Shown piece after piece: positions 5,685-13,402 of a stretch of 16,213 nt of DNA. The translations under genes and the position numbers were made by a program. Origin of the DNA: an uncultured Fretibacterium sp. (lineage in GTDB: Bacteria; Synergistota; Synergistia; Synergistales; Aminobacteriaceae); contig CAJPSE010000012.1 in assembly GCA_905373185.1 (NCBI GenBank), forward strand, positions 1 to 16,213, in the 5' to 3' direction. The notes beneath the pieces were generated by a model that did not search any database, was not told where the DNA came from, and saw nothing but the letters and a program-made list of their open reading frames with translations. Positions within the stretch are counted from its first letter, which is position 1; every line of letters starts with the position of its first letter.

Positions 5685-7103
5685 ATGAGCGAACGAATCG
5701 TATTTCCCCGATGGAAGGATGAGCCCGAGGTCGGACAGAAGCTGGCCGAGATGGAGAGGACGGCGGAACGTCACGCCCGACTCGCTTCGTCCGACAAGCC
5801 CGAGGACAAGAGCGAGGCCCGGAAGACATGGAAAAAGCTGTCGGACGGCTATTGGGATCTCCTCTTCGCCATTCTGGACGCACAGACCGCCTCCTTTCCG
5901 GAGCACCTGACCTTCGACGAGACGGAGCGCCTCTTCATCGACTTCGGTTTTCTGGAGGGGATAACGCCGGTTCACAAGGATTTCGACGCGGCGCGAATCC
6001 TCGCCTCGCGGGCCGGGGCGGACGTCTTTCCCTATCTCGCCTTTTCGGACTACATTGCGGAGTGCTGGGCGGCCATCACGGGGAAGCCCTGTCCCGCCCC
6101 CGTTGCGGGCCTTTCCGCCGAGGAACGCATCCAGGAGATGGAGAGCCGGCTCGAGGCGCTGCAGGCCAGGCGGGACGAGGAGCTGTCCCGCATCCTCGGG
6201 GCGCGGAGCACCCCCACGCCGCCGGAGAAGCTGGCCGAGGAAATGGATCAGAACCTGTTCTCCGCCGTGCGGGTCGCGATGCGGGTCAAGGAGTTCCGCG
6301 AGGCGAAGGACGAGGTCAAGCAGAAGCTCTCCCAGGAGCGTTTCCGGTACGTCGAGGCGGAGCGGGCGATGTCCCTCCAGATCTCCAGCGCCTGCAAGGA
6401 TAGTGAGGACCCCCTCGGGCTGCCCGAGTCCGAGAGCTTCATGGAAGTGCACGATTCCACCAAGAGAATGGCCCGGAAGATCGTCTATGCCCGGATGGAC
6501 CTGGAGAAGACGGCCAGGCGCCTTCAGCGGATCACCAGCGGCTGCGTCGAGTTCTCCGATCTGATGAAGCGGCGCGAGCTCAAGAACATGGTGATGAAGA
6601 AGCGGGAGTACATTGCCGTCCCCGCGAAGACCGCGCGCTGCGACGCGTCGCTGCTCTGTCCCTCGGACGCCGCGCCGACCCTCTGGGCCAATACCGCGTC
6701 GCTGATGGACGCGATGTGCGACCAGGACATGGACATGTTCGCCGTCCCCCGCGTCCGCATGTACGGCGTCCCGCGCATCATCCTCATCCCCGGCCAGGGG
6801 CTGGGCACCTACGACTGGCTGGACCACTCGCTGCTCCTTCCGGCCTTTCCCTCCGTTTCCGCGGAGAAGTCGCTGAGCTATGCCCTGGGGACCTTCCGCT
6901 GGGACAGCGACGAGGACCGCCACCTGAAGAATCCTTACGAGCATATTCGGGAGAACCGATCCAAGTCCATACTCGACATGGCGGCGTCCTTCTACAAGGA
7001 CTATTTCCTCTGGATGACGAAGGAGAAAAAAGGCTACCGCATCCTGCCGCGGGAGACTCACAAGGCGTTTTTGCAGATGTTCGCGACCCGCGAGGAGGAG
7101 TGA
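5685..7103 (+). CDS. Conserved-looking soluble protein of unknown function, coiled-coil rich
   Basis: The protein has 472 residues, is charged, and has no signal peptide or membrane span. I do not recognise a family. Visible parts: an N-terminal helical region (1-135) with SDGYWDLLFAILDAQ and FSDYIAECW; a long Glu/Arg/Lys-rich helical stretch (145-290) likely to form coiled coil, e.g. ERIQEMESRLEALQARRDEE; then a more compact C-terminal part (310-450) with FAVPRVRMYGVPRIILIPGQG and GTYDWLDHSLLLPAFP. The PRIILIPGQG strand-loop looks like a buried beta strand with a Gly turn. I see no Walker, HxxE or other catalytic signature. ATG 5685 follows GGAGG by 7 nt. Base composition matches neighbours, so it looks native. 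It is followed 42 bases later by the CDF gene and may share its transcript, but a functional link is unproven. Confidence 0.8.
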   Translation: MSERIVFPRWKDEPEVGQKLAEMERTAERHARLASSDKPEDKSEARKTWKKLSDGYWDLLFAILDAQTASFPEHLTFDETERLFIDFGFLEGITPVHKDFDAARILASRAGADVFPYLAFSDYIAECWAAITGKPCPAPVAGLSAEERIQEMESRLEALQARRDEELSRILGARSTPTPPEKLAEEMDQNLFSAVRVAMRVKEFREAKDEVKQKLSQERFRYVEAERAMSLQISSACKDSEDPLGLPESESFMEVHDSTKRMARKIVYARMDLEKTARRLQRITSGCVEFSDLMKRRELKNMVMKKREYIAVPAKTARCDASLLCPSDAAPTLWANTASLMDAMCDQDMDMFAVPRVRMYGVPRIILIPGQGLGTYDWLDHSLLLPAFPSVSAEKSLSYALGTFRWDSDEDRHLKNPYEHIRENRSKSILDMAASFYKDYFLWMTKEKKGYRILPRETHKAFLQMFATREEE

Positions 7104-7145
7104 ACGGGAGAGGGGGCCTTTGGCCCTCTGACCGCGTTACGGCCG

Positions 7146-8057
7146 ATGAAGACTACTGAGGAACGGGGAAATCGGGTGCAGCGGGTCCTCCTGATCGTCT
7201 TGGTCTGCAACCTGCTGGTCTCGGCGGCGAAGATCGCCGTCGGGCTGGCCGCGAACCTCCAGTCCGTGCTGGCGGACGGCTTCCACTCGGTATCCGATGG
7301 GTTCTCCAACGTTATAGGGCTCGTCGGGGTCGCGGCCGCGAAGCGTCCCAGCGACGAGGGGCATGCCTATGGGCACTCCCGTTACGAGACGCTGGCGAGC
7401 CTGGCGATCGTGGCCCTGATGGCCTACCTTGGGATCTCGATTTTGGTGCGGGGCGTCTGCAGCCTGGGCCGGACCGATTTCCGCGTCCCCTCCGCCGGGG
7501 AGTTTGCGGCGGTCGCCGGGACCCTGCTCTTCAACATCCTCACGGCCTGGCTGGAGGACCGGGCCGGGCGGCGGTTGAAGTCCTCCATCCTGCGCTCGGA
7601 CGCGCGGCACACCCTGTCCGATATCTTCGTCACCTGCGGGGTCCTGGTCTCCATGGCCCTGATAATTTTTTTGGGGGCCCCGGCCTGGGTGGATTCCGCG
7701 GTTTCCGTTGCGATCGCGCTGGTCATCTTCGGTGCGGCCTACCGGATCTTCAGGGAGGCCTCGGACGAGCTGACGGATCACATCGCGGTGGACCCCCGGG
7801 AGATCGAGGCTATTGTCCGGGCTGACCCCGACGTCCGCGGGGTGCATAAGATCCGATCCCGTCGTTCCGGGGACATTATCTACGCCGATTTTCACGTGCA
7901 GTGTGACCCGGAGATGCCCCTAAAGGAGGTCCACGCCCTGACGCACCGTCTGGAGGCGCTCCTGAACGAGCGGCTGGAGACGCGCATCAGCTGCGTCATC
8001 CACCCGGAGGCGGAGAGGACGGGAAAAGAGAGCGAGATGAGAGAGCCCCGTGCTTAA
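7146..8057 (+). CDS. Cation diffusion facilitator (Zn2+/Fe2+/Mn2+ efflux)
   Basis: CDF protein of 303 residues, six transmembrane helices and a C-terminal cytoplasmic metallochaperone-like domain. The metal site is visible as LADGFHSVSDG in TM2 (D44, H47, D51) and RHTLSD in TM5 (H155, D159). The cytoplasmic loop EGHAYGHSRYETLASL (71-86) is the classic CDF loop. The C-terminal part (about 215-288) has HKIRSRRSGDIIYADFHVQCDPEMPLKEVHALTHRLE, ending in CVIHPE. CDF proteins export divalent cations in exchange for protons; His/Asp at both sites is most often seen in zinc-type members, but the metal cannot be fixed from sequence. ATG 7146 has no good ribosome binding site; GTG 7176 with upstream GGGG would remove ten residues before TM1 and is possible. 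The stop codon lies in a hairpin loop (8043-8070). Confidence 0.92.
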   Translation: MKTTEERGNRVQRVLLIVLVCNLLVSAAKIAVGLAANLQSVLADGFHSVSDGFSNVIGLVGVAAAKRPSDEGHAYGHSRYETLASLAIVALMAYLGISILVRGVCSLGRTDFRVPSAGEFAAVAGTLLFNILTAWLEDRAGRRLKSSILRSDARHTLSDIFVTCGVLVSMALIIFLGAPAWVDSAVSVAIALVIFGAAYRIFREASDELTDHIAVDPREIEAIVRADPDVRGVHKIRSRRSGDIIYADFHVQCDPEMPLKEVHALTHRLEALLNERLETRISCVIHPEAERTGKESEMREPRA

Positions 8058-8070
8058 AGGCACGGGGCTC
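8043..8070. terminator. Hairpin between convergent CDF and transporter genes
   Basis: Perfect 11-bp stem GAGCCCCGTGC (8043-8053) / GCACGGGGCTC (8060-8070). The CDF stop codon TAA (8055-8057) sits in its loop. Neither strand has a strong U-tract, so it may be a shared weak terminator or a 3'-end stabiliser. Confidence 0.55.
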
Positions 8071-8120
8071 AGACTGTGGTTCGTGGGGCAGGGGGTGGAA
8101 TCGGAACGTGTTTCAGAGCG

Positions 8121-8150
8121 CATGTTTTACAGCATCATGTTTTACAGCAT
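8121..8150. repeat. Perfect 15-bp tandem duplication over a stop codon
   Basis: CATGTTTTACAGCAT occurs at 8121-8135 and again at 8136-8150 with no mismatch. On the minus strand the first-read copy encodes the final Met-Leu and TAA of the transporter gene; the second lies just past the stop. Confidence 0.9.
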
Positions 8151-9359
8151 GTTGATGAAGATGCCCGCCAGGATGACGGAGGTGATCGTCACCGTGATGA
8201 AGCCGCCCACCAGCATCTTGGGCAGCATCTGACCCATCAGGAAATCGTACTCCTCCCGGTTCCCCGCCAGTGCCTTGGAGGCCTCGTCCGTGAGGACGTA
8301 GTTGGGGGGAAAGCCGTAGAGCGCGGTGAGCGAGAGCGCCATGGACATCGGGCCGGTGTAGCCCAGCAGTTTGCCCACCAGGAACGAGCCGGCCAGCAGA
8401 CCTGCGACGCCGACGACCACGACGACCGCCAGGGGGTACAGGATCTTGACCATCATGTCGGGCGTGGCCTTGTTCAGCATGCCCATGATGAATCCCATTA
8501 TTGCCGTCAGGATGAAGCCGAAGGAGCTCGCCCTGAGCAGTGGTTTGCGCTCGACGATCCCCAGCTCCGCGGCGATGGCCCCGAAGATCAGGCAGATCAC
8601 CAGCGGGTGCAGCGCGTAGGCGCCGTAGGCGGGGTCCATCCCGATCAGCCAGCTTTTGAACGAGGCGGCGGCGTAGTCGGAGACGCACGCCACCAGGGCG
8701 ATTGCCGCTAGGTGCGTGAAGGTCGTCTGGTACTTCTCGGGCAGCGGGGGCAGGAGCGCCTGTCGCTTAGTCTCTCCGTCCGAGGAGACGGCGGCCACAG
8801 CGAAGGCGTCGGGGTTCTCCTTGCGGAGCCGGAGCAGGCGCTTGCCCTCGGACTTCAGGCAGAGCGCGGTCAACGGGTAGCCGACGAACCCCTGGACGAC
8901 GTAGATGACGGTGCCCAGCACCGCGAGCTCCGTCAGCCCCTTCTTGGCGGCGGCCTCGGCCATCATGATGGCGGCGACCAGGCCCCCGGAGAGGGGCGGC
9001 GTCCCGATGACGACGGCATCCCAGCCGATCAGGAGCCTGCCGACGGTGACGAGCATCGCCACCATGCCGCCCAGGGCAGCCGCGGCGATGGCGATGGTCT
9101 TCCACTCCGCGCAGAGCTCGCGGATGCTCATCAGCGTGCCCATATGGACGATGATCAGGTACATGGAGATGGTCGCGACGGGATTGCCCATGCCCGCTTT
9201 TTCCACGACATCCAGCGGGAACCACCCGTACCAGAATCCCAGGAGGAACAGCAGGGCCGCGACGAACACGGACGGCACGAAGGCCTTTGTCTTCGTGGAG
9301 ACGATGTCTCCGATAGCCAGGATGACGAGAACGACGAAGAAGCTCATGATGAAGGACAT
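8142..9359 (-). CDS. Multi-span membrane transporter, possibly GltS-like
   Basis: The protein has 405 residues with about ten to eleven hydrophobic segments and a charged cytoplasmic loop near the middle (SEGKRLLRLRKENPDAF and following). Landmarks are TPPLSGGLVAAIMMAEAAAKKG (a Gly/Ala-rich, helix-breaking stretch), GYTGPMSMALSLTALYGFPPNYVLTDEASKAL and a final hydrophobic ITVTITSVILAGIFINML. The overall pattern, two repeated halves each with a Gly-rich re-entrant-like stretch, resembles sodium/glutamate symporters and related ion-transporter families. The exact family is not recognised and substrate is open. ATG 9359 follows AGGGGGT by about 9 nt; a frame extends further upstream but without a family-like sequence. 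A TATAAT box lies at 9413-9408 on the same strand. It converges on the CDF gene. Confidence 0.75.
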   Translation of the reverse strand: MSFIMSFFVVLVILAIGDIVSTKTKAFVPSVFVAALLFLLGFWYGWFPLDVVEKAGMGNPVATISMYLIIVHMGTLMSIRELCAEWKTIAIAAAALGGMVAMLVTVGRLLIGWDAVVIGTPPLSGGLVAAIMMAEAAAKKGLTELAVLGTVIYVVQGFVGYPLTALCLKSEGKRLLRLRKENPDAFAVAAVSSDGETKRQALLPPLPEKYQTTFTHLAAIALVACVSDYAAASFKSWLIGMDPAYGAYALHPLVICLIFGAIAAELGIVERKPLLRASSFGFILTAIMGFIMGMLNKATPDMMVKILYPLAVVVVVGVAGLLAGSFLVGKLLGYTGPMSMALSLTALYGFPPNYVLTDEASKALAGNREEYDFLMGQMLPKMLVGGFITVTITSVILAGIFINML

Positions 9360-9407
9360 ACGGAAGACCCCCTTTAACGTATTTGCCGGAAAATACGGCG
9401 TTGTATG

Positions 9408-9413
9408 ATTATA
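9408..9413 (-). promoter_or_regulatory. Candidate -10 box for the minus-strand transporter
   Basis: Exact TATAAT on the minus strand, about 50 bases before the start codon; no recognisable -35 box 16-18 bp upstream. Confidence 0.45.
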
Positions 9414-9487
9414 GCGCATGAGCCTTCGGGTTTGGTGTTCTTCCATCCCATGCTGCCGCTTTGGAAGGGGAAAACGATTGAAAGGGA

Positions 9488-9514
9488 TTGGAAAGGGGAA
9501 ATGCGTTGTACAAT
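9488..9514 (+). promoter_or_regulatory. Candidate promoter for the HdeD-like gene
   Basis: TTGGAA (9488-9493), 15-bp spacer, TACAAT (9509-9514), in a run of A/G-rich sequence with an imperfect direct repeat (GATTGAAAGG / GATTGGAAAGG, 9476-9496). The spacer is short, so the call is tentative. Confidence 0.35.
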
Positions 9515-9591
9515 AAAGAACGAAAAAGATGGGAGAAACGGGCCCGTCCCTGGGGCGTTTCGCGCGTCCAGGGGAGGGGCCGGAAAAGTCG

Positions 9592-10140
9592 ATGAAAAAG
9601 GATGTGAAGGTCTTGGATTCCAAAAAAACGCTGCGCTGGACGCTCTATTTCACCGGAGGTATCCTTATCGTGCTGGGGCTGTGGGCGATGACCTACCCCG
9701 TGGAGGCGCTGATGTCGCTGGCCCTCTTCCTGGGGGTCGGTTTCGTCCTTGCCGGCGTCAATCACCTGGTTCCCTGTTTTTCGCTGCGCGGGGACCCCAT
9801 GTATCCCCGATGGATGCTGGTTCAGGGGGTGCTGGACCTCATGATCGGCGTCGTCATGCTGGCGCGCCTGGGGGTGACCGCCTTCATTATTCCCATCATG
9901 GTCGCGTGCTGGTTCTCCCTCACCGGCATCGTCCGCATCGCGACCTCCTTCCGTCTGAAATCTCTGGGGTTTGGAAGATGGTGGGCGATGCTTCTGAACG
10001 GCCTCCTGCTGGTGGTCTGCGCCTCCCTGATGCTCGCCTCGCCGTTCGTGGGCGGGGTATCCGTCGCGCTGCTGATGGGGAGCGCCTTCGTTGCCTCGGG
10101 ACTCCTGATCGTATGGGAGGCGCGCGGGATCTTTGCGTGA
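9592..10140 (+). CDS. HdeD/DUF308-family membrane protein
   Basis: Small integral membrane protein of 182 residues with six hydrophobic segments arranged as three hairpins. The repeated GGILIVLGLWAMTYPVEALMSLALFLGVGFVLAGV and RWMLVQGVLDLMIGVVMLARLG patterns, and the final SAFVASGLLIVWEAR, fit the HdeD family (DUF308). E. coli HdeD is an acid-resistance membrane protein of unclear mechanism; here the role is unknown. I chose ATG 9592 (MKKDVKVLDSKK), which gives the usual short basic N-terminus; GGGGAGG lies 14 nt before it, which is far, and CGGAAAAG is nearer. ATG 9529 would add 21 residues with a poor ribosome binding site. It appears to be a single-gene unit. Confidence 0.85.
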   Translation: MKKDVKVLDSKKTLRWTLYFTGGILIVLGLWAMTYPVEALMSLALFLGVGFVLAGVNHLVPCFSLRGDPMYPRWMLVQGVLDLMIGVVMLARLGVTAFIIPIMVACWFSLTGIVRIATSFRLKSLGFGRWWAMLLNGLLLVVCASLMLASPFVGGVSVALLMGSAFVASGLLIVWEARGIFA

Positions 10141-10184
10141 ATGCGGCGTGACTCCGTGCACGTTCTGTGATATCTTTGCTTAGG

Positions 10185-10206
10185 CAGGAGTAAGTCAGGA
10201 GTAAGT
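10185..10206. repeat. Perfect 11-bp tandem duplication upstream of fbaB
   Basis: CAGGAGTAAGT at 10185-10195 repeats exactly at 10196-10206. A looser repeat around TGGTTGG follows near 10288-10320. Confidence 0.85.
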
Positions 10207-10334
10207 ATCGATAGGTGTCGAAGCTGCGGAGGATCGAGGGCGTGCCCTTTGCGGGAGGCGCGCAGGGTGCAGGGCCGGCTGCGGCATGGTTGGCTGTGAG
10301 CTGTGGTTGGTCGTGAATCGAAGGAGGTAATGTT

Positions 10335-11399
10335 ATGGCCAAGGAACTGGAGAAGATCGAAAAGCTTTTGGGCAAGGATGCGGAGTTTTTGTTGGGGCAC
10401 AAGTGCGCTACCGTGGATTCCGGGATGCTGTCCCTGCCCGGGCCTGACTTCGTGGACCGCGTCTGGTCGATTTCGGACCGTCCCGTGCCCGTCCTGCGCT
10501 CGCTGCAGGCGCTGTTTGGGCACGGACGGCTGGCGGATACCGGCTACATCTCCATCCTTCCCGTGGACCAGGGAATTGAGCACTCCGCGGGGGCCTCATT
10601 TGCCCCGAACCCTATCTACTTCGACCCCGAGAACATCGTCAAGCTCGCCATTGAGGCGGGATGCAGCGCCGTCGCCAGCACGTTGGGCGTCCTGGGGGCG
10701 GTCGCGCGGCGCTACGCGCACAAGATCCCGTTCGTCCTGAAGCTGAACCACAACGAGCTGCTGTCCTATCCCAACAAACACGACCAGGTGATGTTCGCCT
10801 CCGTGGAGCAGGCGTGGAACATGGGTGCCGTCGCAGTCGGGGCCACCATTTACTTCGGCAGCGACGAGTCCACGCGCCAGATTCAGGAGGTCTCCGAGGC
10901 CTTCCACCACGCCCATGAGCTGGGCATGGCCACCATCCTGTGGTGCTACCTGCGCAACTCCGCGTTCAAGACCAAGGAGAAGGACTTCCACGTCTCCGCG
11001 GACCTGACGGGGCAGGCCAACCACCTGGGCGTCACCATCGAGGCGGACATCATCAAGCAGAAGCTGCCCGAGAACAACGGCGGCTACACGGCGCTCTCCT
11101 TCGGAAAGACCTCGAAGGACGTCTACGAGAAGCTGACGACCGAGCACCCCATCGACCTGACCCGCTACCAGGTGCTGAGCTGCTACGCCGGACGGGCGGG
11201 CCTGATCAACTCCGGCGGCGCGTCGAGCGGCGATACGGACCTGGCCGAGGCGGTGCGCACCGCGGTCGTCAACAAGCGCGCGGGCGGCATGGGGCTGATT
11301 CTGGGCCGCAAGGCCTTCCAGCGCCCGATGAAGGACGGTGTGCAGATCATCAACGCCGTGCAGGACGTGTACCTGTCCAAGGAGGTCACGATCGCGTAG
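10335..11399 (+). CDS. fbaB: Class I fructose-bisphosphate aldolase, FbaB/DhnA type
   Basis: The enzyme has 354 residues, close in length to E. coli FbaB (about 350), and is similar throughout. Diagnostic blocks are [20 protein letters not shown] (69-88), [15 protein letters not shown] (133-147), [13 protein letters not shown] (164-176), [14 protein letters not shown] (219-232), ADIIKQK (237-243) and [18 protein letters not shown] (286-303). The fold is a TIM barrel. The lysine of ADIIKQK (K241) is the likely Schiff-base residue by analogy with archaeal-type class I aldolases. It cleaves or makes fructose-1,6-bisphosphate from dihydroxyacetone phosphate and glyceraldehyde-3-phosphate in glycolysis and gluconeogenesis, in the cytoplasm. 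ATG 10335 follows AAGGAGGT (10321-10328) by 6 nt, one of the best ribosome binding sites in the window and consistent with high expression. Single-gene unit ended by the 11462-11496 terminator. Confidence 0.95.
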   Translation: MAKELEKIEKLLGKDAEFLLGHKCATVDSGMLSLPGPDFVDRVWSISDRPVPVLRSLQALFGHGRLADTGYISILPVDQGIEHSAGASFAPNPIYFDPENIVKLAIEAGCSAVASTLGVLGAVARRYAHKIPFVLKLNHNELLSYPNKHDQVMFASVEQAWNMGAVAVGATIYFGSDESTRQIQEVSEAFHHAHELGMATILWCYLRNSAFKTKEKDFHVSADLTGQANHLGVTIEADIIKQKLPENNGGYTALSFGKTSKDVYEKLTTEHPIDLTRYQVLSCYAGRAGLINSGGASSGDTDLAEAVRTAVVNKRAGGMGLILGRKAFQRPMKDGVQIINAVQDVYLSKEVTIA

Positions 11400-11428
11400 C
11401 TCCGTTCCCTCCCGAACGAAAGCGCATT

Positions 11429-11458
11429 GTAATGAAGAGCATCGTAGTGAAGAGTATC
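11429..11458. repeat. Near-perfect 15-bp tandem duplication after fbaB
   Basis: GTAATGAAGAGCATC (11429-11443) followed by GTAGTGAAGAGTATC (11444-11458), two mismatches. Confidence 0.8.
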
Positions 11459-11461
11459 ACA

Positions 11462-11501
11462 GGAAGGAGGCGCCCCGTTTCAGGGCGCTTCCTTCCCTTT
11501 T
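11462..11501 (+). terminator. Intrinsic terminator of fbaB
   Basis: 14-bp stem GGAAGGAGGCGCCC (11462-11475) / GGGCGCTTCCTTCC (11483-11496) with one G-T wobble and a 7-nt loop, followed by CTTTT. Confidence 0.88.
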
Positions 11502-11697
11502 GAAATCGTAATTTGAGCCGTAATTGGAATTGTTTGGAATTGTGATGGCGAGGTCCTGCGTTTGCCTCCTGGTCGTTTTAGCCTCGAACACCTCGATTCC
11601 TCCGGCGGGCAGAATAGGTATGCTTCGCTTTAACCGACTCCGCCTGGACGGCCTCTGCGGCTCTTCGCCGAGGGAGGACGATGCGCGTCCCGATTTG

Positions 11698-11706
11698 TGT
11701 CATAAT
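11698..11706 (+). promoter_or_regulatory. Candidate extended -10 promoter for the C-N hydrolase
   Basis: TGTCATAAT, with TGn and a five-of-six -10 match; no clear -35. The start would be near 11713, about 100 nt before the coding start. Confidence 0.35.
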
Positions 11707-11814
11707 GGACGAAGAGCATGGGCCCGGCCGCTTTGCGGCGGCGGTTCCGGAACGAGGAGCGGACCGCTGGTCCGCCTGGATAGTCTGCATTATCGATCCT
11801 GGGAGGTGTTTTAT

Positions 11815-12732
11815 TTGAGCCGGGCGTTTCCCTCGCGTTCACGTTTGGGTTCAAGGAGGTATTGCGTCGCGGTCGTCCAGCTGGATACCGGCAGCGACAA
11901 GGCGGATAACCTGGAGCGGGTTTCCCGGTACATCGACGAGGCGGTGGAGAGGGGAGCCCGTCTGATCTCCCTGCCCGAGGTCATGAACTTCATCGGAAAG
12001 TCCGGCGATGGAGAGGAGCCGGAGCCCATACCGGGCCCGACCGCGGAGCTCCTGATGGAAAAAGCCAGGCGGCACGAGGTCCACATCCACGGCGGGAGCT
12101 TCTCCGAGCTCAACCCGGAGGGAGGGCGCCCCTTCAACACCACCGTGATGATCGACGCGCACGGGGCCATCGTGGCGCGCTACCGCAAGCTCCACACCTT
12201 CGACGTAACGCTGCCGGACGGCACGGCGTGCAGGGAGTCCGCCCGCGTGCACCCGGGGGACGAAATCGTGACGGCCGAGACGGAGCTGGGGCGGCTGGGG
12301 TTCGCCGTCTGCTACGACATTCGTTTTCCCGAGCTCTTTCGGCTGCTGGCCCTGGAGGGCGCGCAGGTGCTCTTCACCCCGGCGAACTTCACGCTCCCCA
12401 CGGGGAAGGACCATTGGGAGCCCCTGTTACGGGCCCGAGCGATCGAGAACGGCTGTTACGTCGTCGCGGCGGCGCAGATAGGGCGGAAGCCGCGCTTCGT
12501 CGCCTACGGCGGCAGCATGGTGATCGATCCGTGGGGGACGGTGATCGCACGGGCCCGCGAGACGCCGGGCGTGACCCTTGCGGAGATCGATCTCGACTTC
12601 CAGGAGGCGGTCCGGGCTCGTATCCCCTCGCTTCGAAACCGGCGTTCCGACGTCTACGAGCTTCGGAAGCGCCAGGCTCCACCTCGGTATTGCCCTCCGT
12701 CTACTCGAGGGCCAGGAGCAGCGCCATCTTGA
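11815..12732 (+). CDS. Carbon-nitrogen hydrolase, Nit1/Nit2-like amidase
   Basis: Nitrilase-superfamily enzyme of 305 residues with the full Glu-Lys-Cys triad: E55 in LISLPEVMNF, K125 in ARYRKLHTFD and C166 in GFAVCYDIRFPELFR. The block FTLPTGKDHWEPLLRARAIENGCYV (192-216) places it with Nit1/Nit2-like enzymes, which hydrolyse amides such as deaminated glutathione or alpha-ketoglutaramate, rather than true nitrilases. Exact substrate is open. I chose TTG 11815 because GGGAGG (11801-11806) sits 8 nt upstream and the family-like sequence starts soon after (YCVAVVQLDTG). An AAGGAGG at 11852-11858 lies closer to the conserved strand, but no in-frame start follows it. The last 10 codons overlap the convergent cupin gene, and the final Pro/Arg-rich tail is not part of the family domain. 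Confidence 0.9.
   Translation: MSRAFPSRSRLGSRRYCVAVVQLDTGSDKADNLERVSRYIDEAVERGARLISLPEVMNFIGKSGDGEEPEPIPGPTAELLMEKARRHEVHIHGGSFSELNPEGGRPFNTTVMIDAHGAIVARYRKLHTFDVTLPDGTACRESARVHPGDEIVTAETELGRLGFAVCYDIRFPELFRLLALEGAQVLFTPANFTLPTGKDHWEPLLRARAIENGCYVVAAAQIGRKPRFVAYGGSMVIDPWGTVIARARETPGVTLAEIDLDFQEAVRARIPSLRNRRSDVYELRKRQAPPRYCPPSTRGPGAAPS
12692..12712. terminator. Small hairpin in the overlap of two convergent genes
   Basis: GCCCTC (12692-12697) / GAGGGC (12707-12712), with an outer GCTCC/GGAGC pairing (12676-12680 / 12715-12719). There is no U-tract. The cupin stop codon (12703-12701) lies in the loop. Weak candidate. Confidence 0.25.
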
Positions 12733-13330
12733 ACCTGCCGTCCGCCTTGACGTAGTGCAGCCCGTTCTTCTCGAACCTGAAATTCTCCCCGGCACGGATG
12801 GGATACTCCTTCCCCTCGTACCCGATGATCGCCTTGCCGTCCAGGGCGAAGACCAACGCCTCGCCGGGCGCGGAATGCTCGGACAACCCCGTGCCCTCGT
12901 CGAAGCTCATCACCACGAACTTCAGCTTGGGGCCGCTCAGGACGTCCATGTTGACGATCTTGCCCTCCTGATACGGGATCAGGTCCTTCAGTGCAAAAAC
13001 TTCCTTGTCCTTCAGAATGGGGTTCATGACGGTCTCCTTTCTCAGCGATACCTCGACGTATACGCTCTCCGTGTCGGCTTTTATGCCTACGGGCGTGCCG
13101 ACGGGGGTCACATAACACTGCCCCGCATCGAGCGGGATCTCCCTTCCGGCCAGGATTCGCATGGCGCCGTGGGCGGCCAGCCAAATCTTGTGGACCGGGT
13201 AGCTCTCGGGGCTGATATCCGTCCCCTCCGCCATGGAGAAGACGAAGGTGTCCCGAATAATCTCGCCGGATACGGTGCAGCCGGGAACGGCCGGGTTCTC
13301 CGCCGCAAGGGTGAAAGCGCCAACCTTCAT
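12701..13330 (-). CDS. Two-domain cupin protein
   Basis: Soluble protein of 209 residues made of two small beta-barrel cupins. Domain 1 (about 15-98) includes PLDAGQCYVTPVGTPVGI. Domain 2 (about 102-209) reads FALKDLIPYQEGKIVN, then SEHSAPGEALVFALDGKAIIGYEGKEYPIRAGENFRF and NGLHYVKA. In domain 2, H152, E157 and H192 are possible metal ligands, but the usual second His of HxH is missing; domain 1 lacks the ligand set. A sensor, isomerase or sugar-binding role is possible; function unknown. ATG 13330 follows GGGAGG by 7 nt, better than GTG 13336 (1 nt). An internal ATG (13027, M102) has its own AAAGGAG 7 nt upstream and sits exactly at the start of domain 2. The 3' end overlaps the C-N hydrolase gene by 32 bases on the other strand. 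Confidence 0.85.
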   Translation of the reverse strand: MKVGAFTLAAENPAVPGCTVSGEIIRDTFVFSMAEGTDISPESYPVHKIWLAAHGAMRILAGREIPLDAGQCYVTPVGTPVGIKADTESVYVEVSLRKETVMNPILKDKEVFALKDLIPYQEGKIVNMDVLSGPKLKFVVMSFDEGTGLSEHSAPGEALVFALDGKAIIGYEGKEYPIRAGENFRFEKNGLHYVKADGRFKMALLLALE

Positions 13331-13365
13331 ATTCACGCCTCCCGCTTATGATTTACGACGGTGTA

Positions 13366-13371
13366 AGTATA
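13366..13371 (-). promoter_or_regulatory. Candidate -10 box of the cupin gene
   Basis: TATACT on the minus strand in a strikingly AT-rich patch (13364-13390), 35 bases before the start codon. The -35 is not clear. Confidence 0.35.
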
Positions 13372-13402
13372 ATATAAAAAATCAATTTAAGGGGTCTGTA
13401 TC

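Larger units (their letters stand above)
11400..11814. other. Intergenic stretch between fbaB and the C-N hydrolase
   Basis: It holds a 15-bp duplication, the fbaB terminator, a perfect 10-bp duplication (TTGGAATTGT, 11524-11533 and 11534-11543), a candidate extended -10 box TGTCATAAT (11698-11706) and a GCGGACC/GGTCCGC hairpin in the leader (11759-11775). The hydrolase frame stays open back to 11524 but nothing there resembles the family. Confidence 0.55.

Noticed and set aside
5472..7061. Open frame of 529 codons on the minus strand
   Set aside because: It is an exact shadow of the 5685-7103 plus-strand gene, with low-complexity His/Gly/Arg-rich translation and no ribosome binding site. 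It reflects high third-position GC.
11524..11814. N-terminal extension of the C-N hydrolase
   Set aside because: The frame is open but contains a tandem repeat, a promoter-like box and no family similarity; TTG 11815 has the proper RBS.
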